From: Topomyia yanbarensis
Lineage: Eukaryota > Arthropoda > Insecta > Diptera > Culicidae
Length of the DNA stretch: 64,000 nt
NCBI RefSeq assembly: GCF_030247195.1
Contig: NC_080670.1
Span: 162,450,080-162,514,079, forward strand
Direction: 5' to 3'
Shown piece after piece: positions 42,945 to 55,484 of this stretch. The position numbers were made by a program, and so were the translations under genes. The notes under the pieces were generated by a model. It saw only the letters and a list, made by a program, of their open reading frames with translations. It was not told where the DNA came from and did not search any database. How positions within the stretch are numbered: the stretch's first letter is position 1; every line of letters begins with the position of its first letter.

Positions 42945-43590
42945 AATACTCGACTTTTTGTTTATATTTTGTTGTATCCGCTATTTTTGCCACTTTTGAT
43001 TTTTTGTATGTCGGTTTTTTTTGCTTTTTCTGATATTAATATAGTTTTTGTTATTTTTGCTTGCTATTTTTATTGTTTTGGTTATCTTTGCTACTTTGCT
43101 CTATTGTAGATTGCTACGTTTCTTTTTATTACGGTTTATGTGCCATTTTTCTTATTTTGAGCTACTTCGCTTTTCTTTCTTTTACGATGCATTTTTCTAT
43201 TAATAAATATCAATTCTTGCCTCTTTATAGCTACATTACGCTAGTGTTGCTTTTCTCGCTCTACTTTTGGTCATTTTTGCTGGGTTTCAACAGACTTGCT
43301 ATTTTAGCTAGTGTTTCTATTATTGTTTGTTTCGTTATATTTATTAATTATGATCTACCTTCTACTATTTACAATCTTTTTCTACTTGTCGTTATTTTGG
43401 TTTTTTTATGTTTTGTTAACTTTACTGTTATTTCTGTTTGCTTATATTTTGCTATTTCCCCAAATTCTTTGTCTTTGCTATTTTTATTTGTTGTGCTATT
43501 TTACTAGCATTTGCATTATTATTAGGTTTTGTGCCTTCATGCGCAAATTGGTTCATCGATTTTTTTCTTATGGGAAAAAAATATATGTTG
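42945..43590 (+). repeat. T-rich low-complexity tract (degenerate TTTTGCTATT words)
   Basis: Strong strand asymmetry: the plus strand is mostly T with recurring TTTTGCTATTTTT-like words. The hydrophobic Phe/Leu/Tyr-rich frames here are what any T-rich sequence encodes and are not membrane proteins. Confidence 0.6.
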
Positions 43591-44519
43591 CATAAACAAA
43601 ATTTTTGTGTCAATTAAACCTCCCATCGAACCACGGGTGCGCCCCCCGTTTTGACATATTGCCAAGACCGTTGATTTTCTTTTGATTGTATCTCCAGTTC
43701 TATTTGCTCTAGAACCAAACCGTAACATGTTTTTAAGGAAATTGCCCAAGAAGTCTAGAAATAATCTTAGTGTTTACCGGCAGTGCTGCCAAATGCAGTA
43801 TAAAGCAAGTGTACAAAAAGTATAAAAAATATCCCAAATGCATTCACAAATTCACTTCGAAATGTTAATGTCAAGTTGGCATCTCCACTTTCCCTATCAG
43901 ACAAGTTGTTATAATTGAGTAAAATGCCAAATTGCAGACGACATGTTTATTATGCGTAATAAATATAACAAACACAACGACAAAGGATTTTGATCCATTG
44001 GTGGCCCAGAAGAAGAATGAATAGGAGAAGAGCAATACTAGCATTTTCTGACAGAGCGAAGTTCTGGAGTGTTGGAATGTTTATCACTGTTTAGGAAAGC
44101 AAAAGTAGTACGAAGCTAGTGTCAGACCTTCATGAGACGTCAAGAAGTCACTTTTGGAGGTATTCGCCAATGTAGATTTGTCGGTAGACGATTCCAGATT
44201 TAATAAAAAACTGACTTATGTTGACACATCTACAGATCGTTTGCCACTCAAACACGTTTTGTGTAATTCGAGAGCTTCATCTTAGGCCAATTCAAAGAAC
44301 TTTCTACTTTTTTAAATACGGTTTTCAAACCAAAACTTCGAAAGTTATACATAGGCGTGGAAGAGCCGGTATATTATTCATGCTGTTACTTAGTTTAGAA
44401 TTAGACCTCATCCTTTACGGGTATTGTACAAACGCCAGAAGAAACTTAAAACATTGGTACACAAACGGGAATAGCGAATCAGAAAAGGAGACTATAAGTA
44501 TGTAATTCACTTAATATAA
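43591..44519. other. No gene recognised
   Basis: A 95-codon frame at 44218-44505 has no recognised motif. It ends just before a LINE fragment and may be the flank of that insertion. Confidence 0.35.
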
Positions 44520-44990
44520 AAGGAAGCCATCTCGGTCCAGTAATATTCCTCCTCTATTTTAATGACGTCAATATCACATTACATTACATTTTTTCAACAA
44601 ATACGGGATAAAACCGATGCCGAGCTTCTTCAGAGAGAACTGGACAGCTTTAGTACGTGGTGGGATCTAAACAGAATGGTTTTGAACCTGAGCAAATGCT
44701 CAATCGCTACGTTCACGCGGAAACGCCATCCGACTCAGTTTAACTACCATTTTTTCGACTCGAGCATTCCAAGACACTCTCACATCAAAGATCTCGGAGT
44801 CATCATGGATTCGGCACTAACATTCAAACCACAGACTTCATACATCGTGGATAAGGCATCACGACAGCTTGGGTTCATCTTCCGGTGCTCCGCATCTTCA
44901 ACTAAGAACCGACTTCCTATGCTCGACTGACTGAATAACGGAAATATGGAAGTGAATGCAATTTTCACTAGTTTCACGCAGGAGTGCTGC
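44520..44990 (+). pseudogene. CR1/Jockey-like LINE reverse transcriptase fragment
   Basis: Starts with SHLGPVIFLLYFNDVN-type sequence (44528-44580). A deletion and frame change remove the FADD active site. It resumes with TDAELLQRELDSFSTWWDLN, MVLNLSKCSIATFTRKR, HIKDLGVIMDSALTFKPQTS and VDKASRQLGFIFRCS (44612-44895), which is the thumb region. It is closely related to the minus-strand LINE at 54719-63265, overlapping it around KYGIK. Truncated at both ends and inactive. Confidence 0.75.
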
Positions 44991-47289
44991 TAAAATCCTT
45001 ACGTCGTCGCAGAGTCGACGTCGGCAGCGTGCGCGCATGAGACGAATACGTCTAGACCGCCGGCTGGTCCGGATTGTAAACCTGGAAATTTTAAAATACC
45101 CCGGCAGGGATTAATTGACGATTGGTTTGGGCGATGAGTGGAATGGAGGATGGGACATCGTTGTTGGTGCAGGCGACCGGTATTCTGACACCGGGATTCC
45201 TCCGAATCCGTTTGGGTCACGTGGGTTGACTAATTGATGCGATGCTAATTTGCGCGACCGACGACGTCTGGTGAAAGGCGATGAAATATTAAAAATGGAC
45301 TGATTTTTTTCTGTTTTTTATGGTATTCGCAGCTGTCAAACAGTGGTGTGTGCAGATGAAACGATGCAGTTTTTTCCCGCAGCGTCAGAATCCCACTTTT
45401 AACGCGCTTAATTTAGCTAATTGTTGCTACACAGTTTCTACTGCCCTTCGATGGAAGTTCTAATTTAGGACTACTTGCGCTTACAGGGCATAGGGAAAGA
45501 ACGCGCACAGGATGCTACAAACTGAATGTCATGAGCACTGTTCAGACATTCAACATTTGCTCGAGGAATTCCGAATCATTAGTTGAGCGTCGCATTCCAT
45601 TAGCAACCAACAACGGTACGCACGGTAAGGCGGTGGTACTCTGATTCCAGCACCGCATGGCAACACAGAGGAAGAGCACTTCAACAGCAGCCGCAGCACA
45701 GCCTGGTACTGTCGGATAAATTTTGATGGATTATTCAGGTTCTGTTTATTTTAGGTGGATTCGATCTCTGCTGGCTCTGAACGACGCGACGGGTGGGTTG
45801 GTTCTGAAATGGCAATAACCATTAACTTATTGAGTCGTCAAACATGGCAATAAGGAATAAATCTGTTATACCGGCAGCAACAGCAGCAGTCTGCATTTGT
45901 ATACTGATTTGAAATCCCAACCCAGCGGGATGATTCCACGCGGACGTGCGATCGCAGAGGGAATTCCGTGCGGTAGACATGGATGGCCACCGCCGCCACT
46001 GCCATCCACTTGTCGACAGTGGAATGCCTAACAAGCGCATAATTTAGAATACGTAGGCATTCTAGGAAGTGGTTTTAGTTCTAGACAGCACATTGATTCA
46101 ACAAGCGATGTTAGCCACAAAAGATAACCTGAATAGTGGTCGCAGTGGCAAAGTTTCCCCTAACTAAAAAGCGATGTTTGGTTTGAGGGATGTTGGTTGA
46201 ACCTATTGTTTACGTCCAAATTAGAAATAAAGAGAAATTTTTAATTTGAGTCTCATATAGATTTCTCATCCTGGAATCAGAGTCAGAGCTTGTTCACAAT
46301 AGATTCTTTTATCGAGTACCTATAGAATATGCTGAAAGGGACCGCCCGTGGCGTACTTCTACGTGATTGATCAGAACTAGCTGAGAATGTACAAGGTGTC
46401 ATTTGACGGATACTGATGCTTGGCTAAGTTTAACGTGTGACTCTAGATATGCCTATATATCAATGAAATATCCATGATTGATGTAGGGACGATTGGGAGT
46501 TGACAATCGTAGGATGTTATGGAGCCAGGTCGATTCCGTTATATTGTTAATAACAAAAAATGTACAGTTACTTTTAATTACCTCTGAAAATGATTTCTCA
46601 TTAGAACTTACAGCATTGGCACACGTTCTTAGTAATTATATAATAAATTATCCAAAATATTATTTATGAGATTAATCCTGTTTTAAGATCGACCGCATTT
46701 CTTTTTTCACCCAGATTATCCCGATCGCGCAGGAAATTGGTCCGTACAGCCGGTTACTCCTGACCTTTAGATGTTCGGCCGAAATTTCGCCCTCCTTAGC
46801 GACCTCCTCTCACCGATTTTCAGCTCTGGAATAGCTTCTCGTTGAATGGACTAGCTGATGGTCAAGCCGGTCTGTCAGCTACTGATGAGACGAAGTCGAA
46901 ATACAACAGTTGCCGTCTTTATAGAATCAGTTATTTTGAAAAAGTATATCCATCATCCTGAATGGTACAAAATTATGCATGAAACCGTTACTGTTAAATT
47001 CGCCAAACAAATCCCCGAAAACTGTGATACAGAATTTTATAGGAGCTCTAAGAACTTCGAGCAAAATTATTGAACTAGGTATTTCCTTAATTTTTTTGGA
47101 GTTGTATCGACATGCAGCAGGTTACAAATTTCTAATTAGGGGCATTTAAGGAGAAAATGAATCGAAAAACTAGACGTCAAGACAAATCCTTACAGCCTGC
47201 ATCTTAAGTACATGTACATGAACCGATGTGACCTTCAGTTAATGTGATGCGATTTCTCTGCGACGTATAAAGCGCTGTGGACTTCGTCA
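44991..47289. other. About 2.3 kb without a recognisable gene
   Basis: GC-richer from 45.0 to 46.1 kb and AT-rich afterwards. Short frames (for example 46858-47073) show no recognised domain. Confidence 0.35.
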
Positions 47290-48842
47290 ACATTAACCCC
47301 CTTTTTGGAAAGTGGAGCGCTTATTGAATTATAAAATATGTATCGATGAGCATAATGTTCAAACAATTCAGTTTCAGCATACACGCAATGTTATGCTGGA
47401 TCGAATCGATAGTTACAGCGCAACAGAAATCTTTGTTTTATGCAATAACTTGAATGATTTTTCTGAGTGTGAGAATGTTAGTACAGAGATCCCCGTCTTC
47501 GTTGAAAAAATCTACACCTCCTGTTTCCGGAAACACCTGATGCCGCTATTATCAAATGTATGTCGCAATGAAGGGTTTTTTTCCCAAGCATTCTTGTGTC
47601 CAAATGTTTCAGTGATGAGAATGCGGCTAAAACGTCCGAAAGCCTGGATCTCCCTGTTTTCAGATCACGCTGTGCACTTATGACAATCAATCTCTCATGT
47701 GTCATACGTTATACATACGAAGTGCTACTTGCAGAAGAACAACATTTCTAGCGCTCTGAATATGCATTCTGGAGGTTTCATTTTTAGTAGAATTGGGAAT
47801 TATTTTGACAATTTTGATTTTTATCTAGATAAGTAGAAACTTATGTGGATTAGTTCTGTCTTTTGACAGACACGTTCTGGAAAAAAATCCTTCTTCTTTA
47901 GCAAAGTTGTTTGTTTCGATATTTTGGACATATTACTTGAACGTATACGTGTACAATCTTTGCAGATGGCGCTGTATGACATTATACACAGAGTGCTCCT
48001 ACAATTAAATTTTACTATCATGCAAACATATTTGGGAAATAATATTTTATCGTCAAAACTTCAAGAAAAACCCGCAATAAAGCTAGCCGCAAAGATTTAC
48101 CCAAATTATTAAGGTATTCTACGGTACATTTCATCAAAAACATAAATGTAAAAAAAATATAAATATCTTATGAAGTGGCAGCTGAAATTTCGCTAAAATC
48201 TAGTCAAGATTATGGAAGGGAGAAACGTAATACGCTTCTATCTAAAAATAGCCCTGATCTCGATCAGTTTCAAATTATCTGGTAAAAATATGACTAAGTT
48301 GTACTCGACCTACTTTACCGAAGACTTTAAACCCATCAATTGGGTACCCAGAGCACTAGCGGTTCTTTTCGTCGAAAGTAGCTTCCTGCTTCACAATCTG
48401 CACACTACGAAAAATTCTGTAAAAAGCTAAAATAATTATCACAACAAAACAAATACAGAATTTCAGCACAAACTGTTTTTCAACCAGTAACACCTGCTAA
48501 TCGATCGGCAAAAACAAAATCAGATCATTATCAGTACCACCAACGAGATGACAGGAAACAAGGAATGGCTTCACTGCTGTAATCCATAAACCGAAGAAAC
48601 AACTCGACTCAATCAACGATATCCAAGACACTAGCAGTAGTGATAGTACGGACGAAAGAGAAAGCGAAAGAAGCGTACCGAACGACCGTAAGGCGTTATC
48701 GGCTGATGCTAAAAATGTTTCACCGCCGCGAAAGAGTATCTCCGCACGCACTGGTAAATATATCCATTTGTTGTAAATATATAAGAGACACACGGATTCG
48801 CTAAGCTCATACATCGATCTGTGCCAAATAAACGAATACAAA
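47290..48842 (+). mobile_element. Decayed second copy of the ORF1-only element
   Basis: The N-terminal ORF1 block (47310-47690) reads VERLLNYK, VQTIQFQHTRNVML, then VMRMRLKRPKAWIS, aligning with VEQLL, VNAVQFHHLRHEVL and VARMRLTKPIPSYL of the 21322-22647 copy. The C-terminal acidic/Ser-rich end (DIQDTSSSDSTDERESE, PPRKSISARTGK) lies at 48615-48765. The 3' end, AGCTCATACATCGATC then TGCCAAATAAACGA, follows directly (48803-48838) with no ORF2. The middle (about 47770-48470) is occupied by other sequence, including AAGAC-type words of the 41565-42789 element. The 5' end is missing. Confidence 0.6.
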
Positions 48843-49718
48843 CCCCATCCTTTGTTTTCTATTGATGGGAATAAAGCTTAGGCAGAATGACTGATTCTTT
48901 GGGTCTTCTAAACTGTCTTTAACATGTGAACCTATAAAAAAGAAACGTCACGGAATATCACTACTAAAAGTCTTTCGACGGTTTTGGTCACACTTTGGAT
49001 TTCTCTAACGTGCCCTGAAGCGTACAAGACTTATCTGCAATTCATATAATTCTTCTGAACTTTATATTAATTTCAGGAACCTCATGTAACTGACTTGAAG
49101 AATGTTAAATATTCTAAAGTCTTCCACGAAGGCCGAGATTGGTTTGTGGTTCAGAAACCTTCACTTAAGTCTCCAAAATTCCTTATGGGAGGTTTTCTGT
49201 CGCTTCAAGGGCACATTTGTAGAGCTTGCCGTCCCTCATGACCTTTTTGATATTCAATAAACTACCCGTAAGCTTGCAGGACTTTATTGAAGACCGAAGC
49301 TCACCATTGGATTTACTGGAACAACAGAGCTTGTTTAAAAAGGAGTAAGAATTTCCGTGAAGTTCGAAGCATTTTGTGTGTAGGACTTTCCAAGATTCCG
49401 TAGGATATTTTTGAAGTTTCTAGGACTTCCAAGAAATTCAAACTTGTGTGATTTTCTCTTCGTAAGACATTTTTAGTTTGGTAGAATATTGGTGACAGTT
49501 TGTGAAAATCGAATTCCGGCAAATGAAAAAATATCTTTTCCTCGCATTACGGGCCGTCGATTCCCGATGCAAGGACAATAAAAGTGCACAGAAAACATCT
49601 AGAAACACAGTGTATATTCTAAAAATAGTGAAAAATGGTTTTTCAGAGAAAAAAATTCAATCCTAAAAGTGAAAAAAGATACGGCAATAAGAAAAATTAG
49701 CATATTCAAATAATTGGC
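48843..49718. repeat. Non-coding, with degenerate GGACTTCC/GAAGTTC repeats
   Basis: From about 49060 to 49520 variants of AGGACTT(T/C)CC and GAAGTT recur, like the block at 24900-25430. No gene recognised. Confidence 0.4.
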
Positions 49719-49768
49719 GTTTCACCAGCGACTAGCGACTACCAGGTGTCGCTAGTCGCTGGTGAAAC
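49719..49768. repeat. Perfect 21-bp-arm palindrome with 8-nt loop
   Basis: Arms at 49719-49739 and 49748-49768 are exact reverse complements (arm begins GTTTCACCAGCGACTAGC), with loop TACCAGGT. A T-run follows at about 49770-49777. Too short for a typical pre-miRNA; it may be a minimal foldback element. Confidence 0.85.
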
Positions 49769-49769
49769 T

Positions 49770-51180
49770 GTTTTTTTTACTTTCTTATTTTATTGCGTAT
49801 GAGGAGAGGTTTTGATTCTTTAATATTCGGGAACACGTATCTGCCGGTCGACAAACTTTTCTTTGGACTGAGCAAACTAATTTCTATGTTTCTTTAGGGT
49901 TTGTTTTACCAACGGGGGAACTGATCCAAAGAGCATTCAATGTGCTTAGGGAAAACACATGGCCTTATTTGAGTAGAATGATGACTTCAATCATGTATAA
50001 GGTTTGAGAATTGACAATTCGCGAGAGGAATCGGGGACCGGTAAGCAATTACCTTCAGTTATGTCAGCACGAAGAATAAGTGTTTTGCTGTCATGTTCAT
50101 TCAGCTTTCAATTCTATCTCATGCCTCCACGCGAGTCTAAGTTTATTAATGGCATTTGGTCCTTAGACCGGCGACGACTGGGTGCTATCAGCCTTCTGCC
50201 AATAGTAGCAGAATGAGAGGGTGCGAACAGATCTAGCGGAGAAAACAATACCGTCCAAATGAATAGTTGTTGGGAAATCAGCTCCAATAAGACTTTATTT
50301 TGACTAGTATCGATGATCGCGGGTCAATACGTACTGAAAATTCGCCGCGTCTGTTTTAATGAATCTAATTTCAAGTTCCGTTATTGGTGGCAAGCCCGTG
50401 CATCAGGTTAACGAGCCTCTGTATTTCCCTTTAACGTTCGATATAATCGTTCGTATACGTGTATTTCGCAAACAATCCGATATTAGAAATAGGAAATACT
50501 TTCGTTGATTTATAACATCTCGAGCTATCATAACTCTTTGTGTGTATAACGTGTTATCACTCGGTAGTTTGCAACCCAAAAAATATATTGTGGAGAAGGT
50601 ATAGCGAAATTAGTCTAAATAATGTCGCAATAAATAGTGATCCGGCCTATTATGCAGATAAGATTAGCTTTTCTAGGATATACTCCCACGATCGGCTGTG
50701 TGGAGTTGAAATTGCTTTTGTTTAGAAAACATAGGATACTCTCGGTAGCCGGCTACCCAGTGTTTAAAAAGAACCAAAAACTAAACAAGATCTTCTTTTT
50801 CGAGCGATCGTGTTCTCGAAAACTTACTAAACTACTACCTAATGAACTATGTACAGGTCGCATCGCTTGCATGGAGCGAATCCTAGAACACCAACTTCGC
50901 GACACCTATGGAAGAGTGTGATTAACCTTCTGTATAAGATTCCTCATTTTATTCAAACGATCACCGGGTAAACTCAGCACCGACACGATAGAAACTACGA
51001 AAAAATTCGTCGCGTGATTGAATATTATTAAGAAATATAAGCAGTGCTCCTTATAGCCGGCTTTCCGGAGTTCAAGTTGCTTATTTTGCTAATCGTATTA
51101 ATACAACAAATGATAAATTTCCCACATTCTCGGCAGCCGGCTGCCCAGAGCAATTATTACATGATAACGCTACTGGCACA
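49770..51180. other. No gene recognised; one diverged repeat pair
   Basis: GGAGTTGAAATTGCTT...CTCGGTAGCCGGCTACCCAG (50700-50761) and GGAGTTCAAGTTGCTT...CTCGGCAGCCGGCTGCCCAG (51066-51149) are related segments about 370 bp apart. Each ends in a GCCGGC palindrome. Non-coding. Confidence 0.45.
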
Positions 51181-51450
51181 CTTACTAACAACTCTCCCAT
51201 TCCCGTGATACATGTGGAGATGCAGAGGATTCCTCGGTCTCTAGTAGCAACATGTATCGGACTAACATTCCTTCCTTTCCCAGAAGATCTGCATTCGGAC
51301 GTGGCCGGCGTCGGTATTGATCAGCATGCAGAGATCAGAATAGATTGTACAATGTGGCTCATCATGTTATTCCCAAGCATGTTGTTCCAATGATCATTTT
51401 GCAACCTAATTTGGTTCTGGTCAATAAAGGAGTAGCAACTACGGGCGATC
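51181..51450 (+). repeat. Body of the long SINE, without its tRNA head
   Basis: CTTACTAACA, CCCGTGATACATGTGGAG, TATCGGACTAACATTCCTTC, GTCGGTATTGATCA and the terminal GGAGTAGCAACTACGGGCGA match, in order, the minus-strand body of the SINEs at 12806-13249 and 55191-62345. The tRNA-like head is absent. Either a 5'-truncated SINE or the 3' end of the LINE from which the SINE body came. Confidence 0.6.
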
Positions 51451-54358
51451 TCTTATGCTTATTTTTAGTTGGGTAGAATATGCCTAGGTAGAGTTTCTCG
51501 AAGTTCTCTGAAGAATGAAGGATTTCCTTGATTTCCGTATGAACTACTTAAGTTCGTTGCATGATCTTCCCCGAAGCTCGTCCAAAAATGTTGGAAATTC
51601 ATTAAACTTCACTGAATGTTGTACGACATATCTGCATGCCGTAGAAGTTCTGGGGATATCTTTGGCGTTTGGAAATCCATTTGAGTTTACACTTGCCATC
51701 AATTCCCTAAAAGTTATCAGCTCTTGATAATTTCCTACAATTCATAGGCGTTACTTGAAGTTCAAAAACCGATGCTGGCGCTCGTAAAACTATGCAATGA
51801 GCTGTACAGAAGTTCCATAAAAATGGGGGCTACGACTACTTTGGATGCCGCCCCGTGTGCACGTTGCAGGTTATAAATACTAAATTACTTTGGACATGAG
51901 AATGTGTATTGATCACATTCAGGATGCAAATTATGACTTAGTTGGTAGAATAATTGTATTAATGGCGCAGTTCACGGTTTGTAACAACGCTTCGTAGCGA
52001 AGGGTAAAAAAACACGGGACTACTAAAAATTGAATATACCTTTTAACTGATCTATTATAGGTTGTAGCTGTAGTCAAATGCAACACCAATTCACGTTTGA
52101 ACAGTTTACGCTCAAAATCATGATTTATATCGAAAATAAACCATTTTCTGGCACCTTCGGTACTACAAAAATTATCTACGTTGTCATTATTCCGCCGAGT
52201 TCCAATTTTTAACATTTTTGTAAAGAAGAAAAATAGATCTTTCCAACGATATGTTATGTTAAGCGATCGTATTAGAAAAATTGAGCAATTTATGAACAAC
52301 AGTATGAGCATGACCATTGCGATTTATTCATGAAAAATAAGTAAATTGTTCAACATTTTCCCAAAATGAAGTCCCTTTTCATAAAATAATATATTTTCAT
52401 ATATAATTATAAAATTCCACTTACTACGAAATTTTAGTCATCATCATCGATATCGAAAGAATCTTCTTGCATTCGTACAATTCTCAGAAGACACAAATTA
52501 CATAAACTTTGCCATTTAGACATTAATACTTAAGCGCAAGTTCTCGACAGAAGTGCGCTGTGAAATGGTCCTATTTCAAGATATTGGGAAATACTAAACA
52601 GAATTCATCCGTATACAAACTATAAACAATTAGGACCACCATCGCTGATATGGTATGGCTTCAACTTAACCAGGGTCCGCCGTCGTTGCCCATCCGCTAT
52701 GACAGGTCACGGTTTCGTCCAAGGTTAGTTGGCACTGATGCTAACGGTTTTCTGCATCAATTACAACCTGACCCTGGCGAGACCAACTGAATAGACACCA
52801 CACAGCTTGCCAGAAGTCGTCCGTTTCTATCTTTCCGCCTCTCTGCGCGTAGTCTGCAGCCAAGTTGACAAATTATTCTCACTCGCCGCCTCGACTACAG
52901 CCCGCAGTCGGAGTTGACCAAATGGCAGCAGGAAAAATGAATATATTTACATCTATTCAAGTAAGATATACAAACATTACACACGGCTGCGCGGGACGGA
53001 AGAGAGAAAAAAAAACAAATAATCACCAGTACGGATAAACGAGTGAAATGAAACAAATGCTTAATTTCAAAAGCTTGTTTCGTTCGAGTGGTAACTGCCA
53101 AGTGCTGTCATCTGTCTCCGGAATCAATTCCGTGCAGCACCACTCACTGCTGGCAATCAAATTGGCTGGACAATTTATTACTGTTTGGCTAACATTTCCT
53201 GTTACCCTGTTACTACAGTTCAAACCTATTCGCAAACAAAACTGAACCGAACCCAAAAGTAAATTGCAGTCTTTTAGGAGTATATAGGAAGAGAATGGTT
53301 CCCGCGTGTGTGTGCGTGCGATAAACGTCACTTATCTTTATTGGACGAACATTTGCAAGCCACGGTGCGCGGTCAGTTCACCATGAAATCAACAGTGCTA
53401 CGCAAACGCACCACCAAAGCCTGATTCTGGTTGTTGATGATAATGATAATGATGATGATAGTGACGTGCTTAATTTTAATTCAAAAGAAGAGGTACCGCA
53501 GTCTAATTGAATTAATTATTCTGGCTGAACCCGGTCCAGCGTTTCCAGCGTATAAAACATGTGGCTCGCACAAAGACACACTGGAAAAGATACGTACATC
53601 GCAAGCGCACACATCAATAAATCCGAATTGGAATTTTCAAAATGTTAACACATCGTCGGCGTGACCGGGGGATAAAGTTTACTTCGCGGCTCAATTGTTC
53701 TGTGTGATGTTTTCTGTTTACAAATACTTTTTTTGCTCTCTCCCCATTTCTCCGTCGCTTTTTCGGGGGGATTTTTTTGTTGTTGGTTTGTTTGGCATCT
53801 CTTTTAACGAATATGTGCGTTGGGAATGTTTAATTATTGTTGTGCATACATTTCTATAACGGATTCGAACATTGGAGACGGCCGGCTATGGCTTCTTCAG
53901 GGGTCGGCCGGTCACGAGTAATTGATCCAATTGCACCGTTGATAAGTCGTCGTACGGAAAGTGGGCATGGGCGGAGGGGAATCAACATTTGGAGAAAATG
54001 CGTTGTTGGGTTTCGGACCGATATTTTCAATGTGTTCCTTGGTGGATGGAAATTTTTGTTAATACATATTGGGTTGAGTGAAAATGAAATGCACACGTAA
54101 GTACCTTACAAAAGACATTACAGATCAATTAAATTTTTTATTTTGATTCCATTAATAGGAAGAAAAAATATTATCCATGGTGGATTTCCAGTCCCACCAG
54201 AAGCGTCTGCTTCCAATTTGAACCAATTCGGGCAAGTCCAGCTACCGGATCAACGTACTTCTAATGGAAAAAAACCACCAACCGGCATTTTCATCGCTTG
54301 GTGGCACTATATGCATCATAAATATTGCAGCAACTGACAAGAAAGTCCTTCAACCAGG
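51451..54358. other. About 2.9 kb without a recognisable gene
   Basis: Short frames only. A GATGAT/ATAATG tract lies at about 53430-53465. Composition is like the other single-copy-looking blocks. Possible host intron or intergenic DNA. Confidence 0.35.
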
Positions 54359-54573
54359 GATACCAGACATACTTTTCAAATGTCTTCACAGTTCTTAAAA
54401 TGACTTCATTTGTCTTCAACGACCGGGATTCTGAATGGGTTGTTGGTTCTGCGCCAGATTTCTGCCAGAAATCTACCACATTTCTGAAAAATGTATTATG
54501 AAAAGTAAAAAGCGTCTTCAGAACGCTACAAATCTCTTTAGAATGAAGACATGTATTTACATCTGGCATCGCT
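54359..54573. mobile_element. MITE-like element, about 215 bp
   Basis: The left end GATACCAGACATACTTTTCA...ATGTCTTC matches the reverse complement of the right end, GATGCCAGATGTAAATACATGTCTTC-type sequence (54545-54573). Non-coding centre. Confidence 0.55.
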
Positions 54574-54718
54574 GCTTACAATTTTATCGAAGACTGCAAA
54601 TCAATTCAACTTTGTTAGGAGAAGTCAATAAACTTGTTCCCTATATTAAAAGGTTAGATCAAAAGTAAAACTGTATGGTCTTAATAGTACCCAGTAGCTA
54701 CTACCTTGGTAAAAATTT

Positions 54719-55190
54719 TAAACGGAGAATGTGATGCGCATCACTTTTATCCCGTATTTGTCGAAAAATTTCATGTCGTCGGCGAAAGAAAGGCGGGATC
54801 CTTGTAGTTTGGTATTGACGTCATTAAAGTAGTGGAGTGATATTACTGGACCGAGATGGCTTCCTTGTGGGATGCCGGATGTAGCGAAGAATGGTGCAGA
54901 TAGACAGTCCCTAATGCTGATTTGGAGTTGCCTTACATCGAGGTAGGAACGAAACCAGCGCAGAAGTTGTCCATGAATACCGAGTTTGTCCAGCTTCACT
55001 ATTGCGATATCATGAGTGATTTTATCGAAGGCCTTAGATAGATCCATGTAAATAGCATAGGTTTGCAATCCATCAGCGAATCGATCGAGTACATAAGTTG
55101 TGAACGAGAGCAGGTTGGTCGTTGTCGATCGTTTGGGCCTTACACCGTGTTGGTCGTCTGCGATGTAGTGTTTGCAGTGAAAGAAAATAG
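54719..55190 (-). pseudogene. CR1/Jockey-like LINE reverse transcriptase (3'-side piece of a split element)
   Basis: Minus-strand frame: FHCKHYIADDQHGVRPKR (crossing the SINE insertion site), RSTTTNLLSFTTYVLDRF, the MDLSKAFDKITHDIAIVKL motif with the first catalytic Asp, LLRWFRSYLDVRQ, TSGIPQGSHLGPVISL and FADDMKFFDKYGIK, ending at 54719. The active-site residues are present, but the element is cut by a SINE and a MITE and truncated on both sides. Its upstream parts are at 62346-62434 and 62688-63265. Confidence 0.8.
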
Positions 55191-55484
55191 GCTTGAGCTT
55201 GTGCGACCACCCCTGGGCTGCTACTCCGTTATCGATCTGGACTAGCTGAAGTTGCAGAGGGAATCAATAGATAATTATGCTTGGGAGTAGCGAAACATCT
55301 TTCAATGTGCAACTCCTGGTAATCCTAAAGTGTTTATTGATCAATACCGGCGCCAGCCAGGCCCGAACGTAGATCGCGGAAGGAAAGGGAAGGAATTGTT
55401 AGTCCGATACTTGCTTTTGCTAGAGGCCGTATATACTACTGCGCACTCCACAAGTATCACGGGAGGAGGATATTTGTTAGTAAG

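Noticed and set aside
42900..43600. Phe/Leu-rich frames that look like multi-span membrane proteins
   Set aside because: They arise from a T-rich low-complexity tract; overlapping frames are equally hydrophobic and there is no codon structure.
49719..49777. Hairpin plus T-run considered as a bacterial-type terminator
   Set aside because: The surroundings are clearly insect repeats; the 21-bp perfect arms fit a foldback better.
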